A DNA stretch of 6,230 nucleotides from Alphaproteobacteria bacterium (GTDB taxonomy: Bacteria; Pseudomonadota; Alphaproteobacteria; UBA8366; GCA-2717185). The stretch lies in assembly GCA_016764135.1 (NCBI GenBank), contig JAESSL010000439.1:1-6230 (forward strand), in the 5' to 3' direction. The translations under genes and the position numbers were made by a program. How positions within the stretch are numbered: position 1 is the stretch's first letter; each line of letters begins with the position of its first letter. Below are positions 6,113-6,230 of this stretch, piece after piece. A model generated the notes under the pieces. That model saw only the letters and a program-made list of their open reading frames with translations, made no database searches and was not told where the DNA came from.

Positions 6113-6141
6113 ACAGTACTGTTGGGGTCAAATGAAGTCAA
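6113..6141 (-). promoter_or_regulatory. Candidate sigma-70-type promoter of the atp Fo operon
   Basis: On the minus strand TTGACT (6136-6141, five of six matches to TTGACA) is followed after exactly 17 nt by TACTGT (6113-6118), which keeps the important TA---T positions of a -10 box but matches only three of six overall. Transcription would begin near 6106, giving a leader of about 45 nt before atpI. The bases right after the -10 are GCGCGCG, a GC-rich discriminator of the kind seen at growth-rate-controlled and stringently controlled promoters. The -10 lies inside the palindrome ACAGTACTGT (6113-6122). It is the best promoter match in the gap, but unproven. Confidence 0.5.
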
Positions 6142-6230
6142 GGCGCAATGCCGTGTCAGTATTTTGCCAAAAATCAAGGGTTTCCGCCACTTTTTTCGGT
6201 ATGCGATTACACCGACTCCCGTAATCTTTC
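6142..6230. other. Upstream flank of the atp operon, no confident gene
   Basis: No complete gene is seen here. The stretch holds a 6-bp inverted repeat, GATTAC (6205-6210) and GTAATC (6221-6226) with 10 nt between, that might be an operator or a weak hairpin. It also has several A/T runs and a minus-strand frame without stops that enters from the right edge and ends at TGA 6128-6130. That frame (33 codons) matches no protein family I recognise and is short enough to be chance. Confidence 0.3.

Noticed and set aside
6063..6131. Longer atpI with 23 extra N-terminal residues
   Set aside because: It would start between the proposed -35 and -10 boxes, and the ATG at 6062 has a ribosome-binding site.
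6142..6172. Possible sigma-54 promoter around TTGGCAAAATACTG in the atp upstream region
   Set aside because: A TGGC element is present, but no TTGC element lies at the required spacing.
1..6230. Novel defence, mobile or biosynthetic system
   Set aside because: Every substantial open frame with coding character belongs to the gcv or atp operons. No transposase, integrase, direct-repeat array, tRNA or unknown conserved gene is visible.

Overview
The window looks like a stretch of an alphaproteobacterial chromosome. The strongest evidence is the ATP synthase cluster on the minus strand. It carries only Fo genes, in the order I-a-c-b'-b, has two distinct b-type subunits, and shows no F1 genes after b. 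Split Fo and F1 operons with a divergent b/b' pair are characteristic of Alphaproteobacteria. Base composition is moderately GC-rich in the genes and AT-richer in the gaps. I cannot name a genus from the sequence alone.

Left part (1-3464, plus strand): the glycine cleavage operon. It holds the last 42 residues of gcvT (T protein, aminomethyltransferase), then gcvH (lipoyl carrier, H protein) and a full-length single-chain gcvP (P protein, 963 residues from the chosen start). The gaps are 29 and 38 nt and each contains a Shine-Dalgarno sequence, so the three are probably co-transcribed from a promoter left of the window. GcvP decarboxylates glycine and loads the aminomethyl group on the GcvH lipoyl arm. 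GcvT then passes the one-carbon unit to tetrahydrofolate. The L protein (dihydrolipoamide dehydrogenase) is not here.

Middle (3465-3631): a 167-nt gap between convergent operons. It holds an extended imperfect inverted repeat (3488-3543) and a strong symmetrical hairpin flanked by A and T runs (3556-3584). The latter can terminate both the gcv operon from the left and the atp operon from the right.

Right part (3632-6062, minus strand): atpI, atpB (a), atpE (c), atpF' (b') and atpF (b), transcribed right to left. They encode the membrane proton channel, the rotor ring subunit, the two-chain peripheral stalk and the assembly factor AtpI. A sigma-70-like promoter candidate with a GC-rich discriminator and a 10-bp palindrome over the -10 lies at 6113-6141. 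Translation signals vary: atpB starts with GTG, atpE follows a 70-nt AT-rich leader, and atpF' and atpF overlap as TAATG with a hairpin over the atpF ribosome-binding site.

Both operons are housekeeping loci with intact catalytic residues. I see no mobile element, CRISPR array, tRNA, defence gene or undescribed multi-gene system. The points worth a second look are small regulatory structures.
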